Position numbers and translations under genes: made by a program. A DNA stretch of 64,000 bases. It comes from Pseudomonadota bacterium (GTDB taxonomy: Bacteria > Pseudomonadota > Alphaproteobacteria > Rhizobiales > Beijerinckiaceae). Under the pieces are notes generated by a model. The model saw only the letters and a list, made by a program, of their open reading frames with translations. It did no database searches and had not been told where the DNA came from. This document shows, in pieces, positions 61,150 to 64,000 of the stretch; within the stretch, counting starts at the first letter, position 1; every line of letters starts with the position of its first letter. The DNA is taken from positions 21,328 through 85,327 of the forward strand of contig JAEWKH010000016.1 in NCBI GenBank assembly GCA_023386155.1. Direction: 5' to 3'.

Positions 61150-62724
61150 ATGACGCTGAAGCTGCCCCATCCCGGAAGCCTGGTGGCCTTCGCCATCATA
61201 GGCCTGGTTGCCGGCGGCTTCATCGCGCTTGCCACCTTCGATGGAGGGACGCCCGCCCTTCTCTCCATCGGCCCCTATCTCTGGCGCGTCCTCACCTTCT
61301 CGGTGATCCAGGCGACGCTCTCGACGGTTCTGTCCCTCGCCCTCGGGATCGGCCTGGCGCTCGCGCTCGCCCGCCGCCGGTTTCCGGGGCGCGATCTCGT
61401 TCTGGCCACTTTAAGCACCACGATGGTGATGCCGACCATCGTGGCCGTCTTCGCGGTTCTCGCCGTCTACGGCCGGAGCGGGTGGCTGACCGGGGCGCTG
61501 GCCTTCCTCGGATGGACGGAGGGTTTCAGCATCTTCGGTTACCCGGGCATCCTGATCGCGCATGTGTTCTTGAACGGGCCGTTCGTGGCGCGCATCACCC
61601 TGGATGGACTGCACCAGGTTCCCGCCGAGCACTGGCGCCTCGCCAGCGCTTTCGGCTTCACGCCTGTCCAGATCTTCCGCCATCTCGACTGGCCGGTCCT
61701 GCGCGCGGAACTGCCCGGGGTCGCCGGCCTCATCTTCCTGATGTGCTTCAAGAGCTTCGCCATCGTGCTGGCGCTCGGCGGCGGCCCAGGCTATTCCACC
61801 CTCGAGGTAGCGATCTTCGAGGCGCTCAAGATCGATCTCGATTTCGGCCGCGTCGCCTGGCTCGCCCTGATCCAGCTCGCGATCTGCCTGTCGATGACGG
61901 CCCTGCTCCACTGGGCCTTCACGCGGCCGCCGGTCGGCCACACGATCCGTAACTTCGCTCACCGGCCGGATGCGAAGAACAGGAGCCTGAAGGTGCTCGA
62001 CACCGTGATTCTGACCGTCAGCGCCCTCTTCATCGGGCCGCTCGCCCTCAGCGTGCTGACAGGCTTTCGCAGCATGCTCGATGTCGTCGATGCCGATCTT
62101 CTTCGCGCCTTCGTCACGAGCCTGACGATTGCCACCGCGGCCGCCGTCCTGGCCTGCCTCCTGGCCCTTGCCCTGGCCTCCGCGGCACGGCGGCGGCGCA
62201 TCGCGCTGCGGTCCCCGCGGATCGCCGCCTTCTACGATTTCCTGCCCGATACGCTGCTCGCCGTGCCGCCCTTCGCGCTCACCGCGGGCCTGTTCCTGCT
62301 GATCCAGCGCTTCGGCGATCCGTCCGCCGCGGGCCTCATCCTGCTGCCGCTCATCAACGGGCTCGCCGCCGTGCCCTTCGCCTATCGCTACGTGGCGCCT
62401 CGTCTCCTCACCACGGAGGAGCGCTATGGCCGCGTCGCGGCATCGTTGGGCATCACCGGCTGGTCGAAGCTGACGATCATGGACTGGCCCGTCCTCAAGC
62501 GGCCGCTCGCCGCGGGCTTTGCCCTGGCGATGGCCCTGTCCTTCGGCGATTTCGGCATCATCGCGCTCTTCGGCGGCACGGAACTGGTGACCCTGCCCTA
62601 TCTTCTCTATGAGCGCCTCGGGGCCTACCGGCTCGAAGAGGCGTCGAGCATCGGCCTCGTCATCGTCCTCTTCGCCGTTCTGCTCGCTCACGCTTCAGGT
62701 CGTTTGTCCCATGCTGGTGATTGA
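61150..62724 (+). CDS. thiP: Thiamine ABC transporter permease ThiP
   Basis: Inner-membrane permease with two fused permease modules and about 12 helices (524 residues). Each half has an EAA-type loop for contact with the ATPase: EHWRLASAFGFTPVQIFRHL in the first, and YGRVAASLGITGWSKLTIMD in the second. It starts 9 nt after thiB and overlaps thiQ by 14 nt. Gene order and riboswitch make the assignment to thiamine secure. Confidence 0.93.
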   Translation: MTLKLPHPGSLVAFAIIGLVAGGFIALATFDGGTPALLSIGPYLWRVLTFSVIQATLSTVLSLALGIGLALALARRRFPGRDLVLATLSTTMVMPTIVAVFAVLAVYGRSGWLTGALAFLGWTEGFSIFGYPGILIAHVFLNGPFVARITLDGLHQVPAEHWRLASAFGFTPVQIFRHLDWPVLRAELPGVAGLIFLMCFKSFAIVLALGGGPGYSTLEVAIFEALKIDLDFGRVAWLALIQLAICLSMTALLHWAFTRPPVGHTIRNFAHRPDAKNRSLKVLDTVILTVSALFIGPLALSVLTGFRSMLDVVDADLLRAFVTSLTIATAAAVLACLLALALASAARRRRIALRSPRIAAFYDFLPDTLLAVPPFALTAGLFLLIQRFGDPSAAGLILLPLINGLAAVPFAYRYVAPRLLTTEERYGRVAASLGITGWSKLTIMDWPVLKRPLAAGFALAMALSFGDFGIIALFGGTELVTLPYLLYERLGAYRLEEASSIGLVIVLFAVLLAHASGRLSHAGD

Positions 62725-63412
62725 GAACTGCCGCCTGACCTGGCCCGACTTCGAGGCCGATTACTCGCTGTCGGTGCAAACGGGGCATCTCTGCGCCGTC
62801 ATCGGCCCGTCGGGCGGCGGCAAGACCACCCTGCTCCACATGATCGCCGGTTTCGAGGTCCCTGAGAGCGGCACCCTGACCTTCAACGGACAGAACCTCC
62901 TGCCCCTCGAGCCCGCGAAGCGCCCCGTGGCGATCGTGTTCCAGGATCACAACCTGTTTCCGCACCTGAGCGTGGCGCAGAACGTGGCGCTGGGCCTGCG
63001 CCCTTCCCTGCGGCTGAGCAAGGACGAGAAAACTCTCGTGGACGACGTGCTGGATTCGGTCGGCCTCGGGGGCTTCGACGACCGCAAGCCCGGCGAAATG
63101 TCGGGCGGGCAGCGTCAGCGCGTGGCATTGGCGCGCGCGCTCATCTCCGGCCGCCCCCTGATCCTGCTCGACGAGCCGTTCAGCGGCCTCGATCCATCCT
63201 TGCGCCGCGACATGATCCTGCTCGTCGACGAGTTGCGGCGCAAACGGCCCGTCACCATCCTCATGACGATCCACACCCCGGAAGATGTGGCGGACGTGGC
63301 CGACCAGATGGCCTTCGTGGCCGATGGGCGGGTCGTCGCCTCGGGGCAGCCTGCGGACATTCTCAGCAGTGCGCTCGCGCCGAGGATCGCGGCGGCGGTA
63401 TCGGATTCGTGA
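62711..63412 (+). CDS. thiQ: Thiamine ABC transporter ATPase ThiQ
   Basis: ATP-binding subunit that powers ThiBP. The 233-residue protein has Walker A GPSGGGKTTLLHMIAG, Q-loop IVFQDHNLFPHL, signature MSGGQRQRVALARAL, Walker B LILLDEPFSGLD and H-loop in MTIHTPED. The start MLVIENCRLTW at 62711 lies inside the end of thiP; a longer frame upstream is Ser-rich shadow sequence. It is the last gene in the window. Confidence 0.94.
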   Translation: MLVIENCRLTWPDFEADYSLSVQTGHLCAVIGPSGGGKTTLLHMIAGFEVPESGTLTFNGQNLLPLEPAKRPVAIVFQDHNLFPHLSVAQNVALGLRPSLRLSKDEKTLVDDVLDSVGLGGFDDRKPGEMSGGQRQRVALARALISGRPLILLDEPFSGLDPSLRRDMILLVDELRRKRPVTILMTIHTPEDVADVADQMAFVADGRVVASGQPADILSSALAPRIAAAVSDS

Positions 63413-63554
63413 GCGGTATGATCCTTCTATGTCATCACCGGCCCTGTGCCAGTGACGACGCTTTCAATACCTTCTCACCCTGAAAGACTGGCGCGTGAAG
63501 CGCAACCTACTCTCCTCCCCACCCATCTCAGGCCTGCCTGAGATGGGCATCCTC

Positions 63555-63692
63555 TTGCGCAAGTCGGGAACACTCGACCCGGATCTCGGGTGTTCCCGAG
63601 ATCCGTTCTTGTTGCGCAAGTCGGGAACACCCGACCCGGATCTCGGGTGTTCCCGAGATCCGTTCTTGTTGCGCAAGTCGGGAACACCCGAC
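63555..63692. repeat. 57-bp tandem repeat with an internal hairpin, 2.4 copies
   Basis: TTGCGCAAGTCGGGAACAC recurs at 63555, 63612 and 63669, exactly 57 nt apart. Each full unit holds CGGGAACACCCGA and TCGGGTGTTCCCG, a 13-bp stem. The third copy stops after CCCGAC. Only about one base differs between the first two units (ACTCGA/ACCCGA). Confidence 0.9.
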
Positions 63693-63765
63693 TTGCGGTG
63701 GGGAGGAGGTGGAGGTGGGGGTGTGGGCGATAGTCTATAAAAGTCAGGCGCGACAGTGCCGTAGC

Positions 63766-63990
63766 CTCACCTCTCCCATGGGGAGAGGTCGAGCGTAGCG
63801 AGGGTGAGGGGGTACGACCTTTCCGGATGGACCTGTAACCCCTCACCCGCCGCGCTCACGCGCGTCGACCTCTCCCCACGGGAGAGGTGGTCAAGCGCCA
63901 CAGCTTCATCGACTATCGCCCACACCCCCACCCCGGCTGCCCTCGCAGCCCCCCTCCCCACAAGGGGGAGGGAAAAGTGCCTGCGCCTCA
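63766..63990. repeat. Intergenic palindromes with CCTCTCCC and GGGAGAGG blocks
   Basis: CCTCTCCCATGGGGAGAGG and, further on, CCTCTCCCCACGGGAGAGG are hairpins, joined by CCTCACCC/GGGTGAGG blocks that pair with each other. This resembles the intergenic mosaic repeats common in high-GC proteobacteria. Confidence 0.7.
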
Positions 63991-64000
63991 CAATGAACGA

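Larger units (their letters stand above)
63413..64000. other. Terminal non-coding region rich in repeats
   Basis: Nearly 590 nt without a supported gene. It contains three 57-bp hairpin repeats (63555-63692) and several CCTCTCCC/GGGAGAGG-type inverted repeats (63766-63990). Open frames here are repeat-derived. Confidence 0.6.

Noticed and set aside
63555..63692. A possible CRISPR array
   Set aside because: Units are directly adjacent and nearly identical over the whole 57 nt, so there are no variable spacers, and no cas gene is nearby.

Overview
The window looks like chromosomal DNA of an alphaproteobacterium of the order Hyphomicrobiales (Rhizobiales), probably Methylobacteriaceae-like (for example Microvirga or Methylobacterium). 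The evidence is high GC, MotC/MotE/MotD-type flagellar genes, an FtcR/Rem-type flagellar regulator, a FixL/FixJ pair, EcfG-type promoter motifs and many GCATCG...CGATGC palindromic repeats. The genus is inference; the order is well supported by gene content.

Region 1 (about 90-13025, minus strand) is a dense flagellar cluster. Read 5' to 3' it is flgB-flgC-fliE-flgG-flgA-flgI-motE-flgH-fliL-fliP, then a short gap, then fliF-fliH-motB-motC-fliK(motD)-lytic transglycosylase. Many stops and starts overlap. A similar palindrome lies 43-67 nt before the start codons of flgB and of fliF, one candidate operator per block.

Region 2 (13414-26407) holds a FixL-like multi-PAS kinase and FixJ-like regulator divergent from flgB, a large heparinase II/III-like protein, a cheA-cheW-cheY-cheZ operon on the minus strand, and ftcR. 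A phased array of TTAA half-sites lies upstream of ftcR.

Region 3 (26408-41603) looks stress-related: two single-domain response regulators, an aldose 1-epimerase-like protein, small unknown proteins, two BrkB/YihY membrane proteins, the prkA-yeaH-spoVR(ycgB) operon, a zinc alcohol dehydrogenase, a catalase and a HlyU-family protein. Several of these have GGAAC-N16/17-NGTT motifs, the signature of the alphaproteobacterial general stress sigma factor EcfG. One motif sits in an inverted repeat that could fire in both directions.

Region 4 (41796-57281) is metabolic and mixed: a DUF6152/DUF6644-like pair, a lytic transglycosylase with a SPOR domain, a CYTH-like protein, a sugar-acid module (FAH-family dehydratase-like protein, aldehyde dehydrogenase, DapA-family lyase, atypical SDR), a LOG protein, a chromate resistance pair (rhodanese-ChrB fusion and ChrA), PEP carboxylase and a YegD-type Hsp70.

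Region 5 (57466-64000) has the Tex transcription accessory protein, a TPP riboswitch followed by thiBPQ (thiamine uptake), and a terminal non-coding stretch with three 57-bp hairpin repeats and further palindromes. No rRNA, tRNA, CRISPR array or transposase was recognised.
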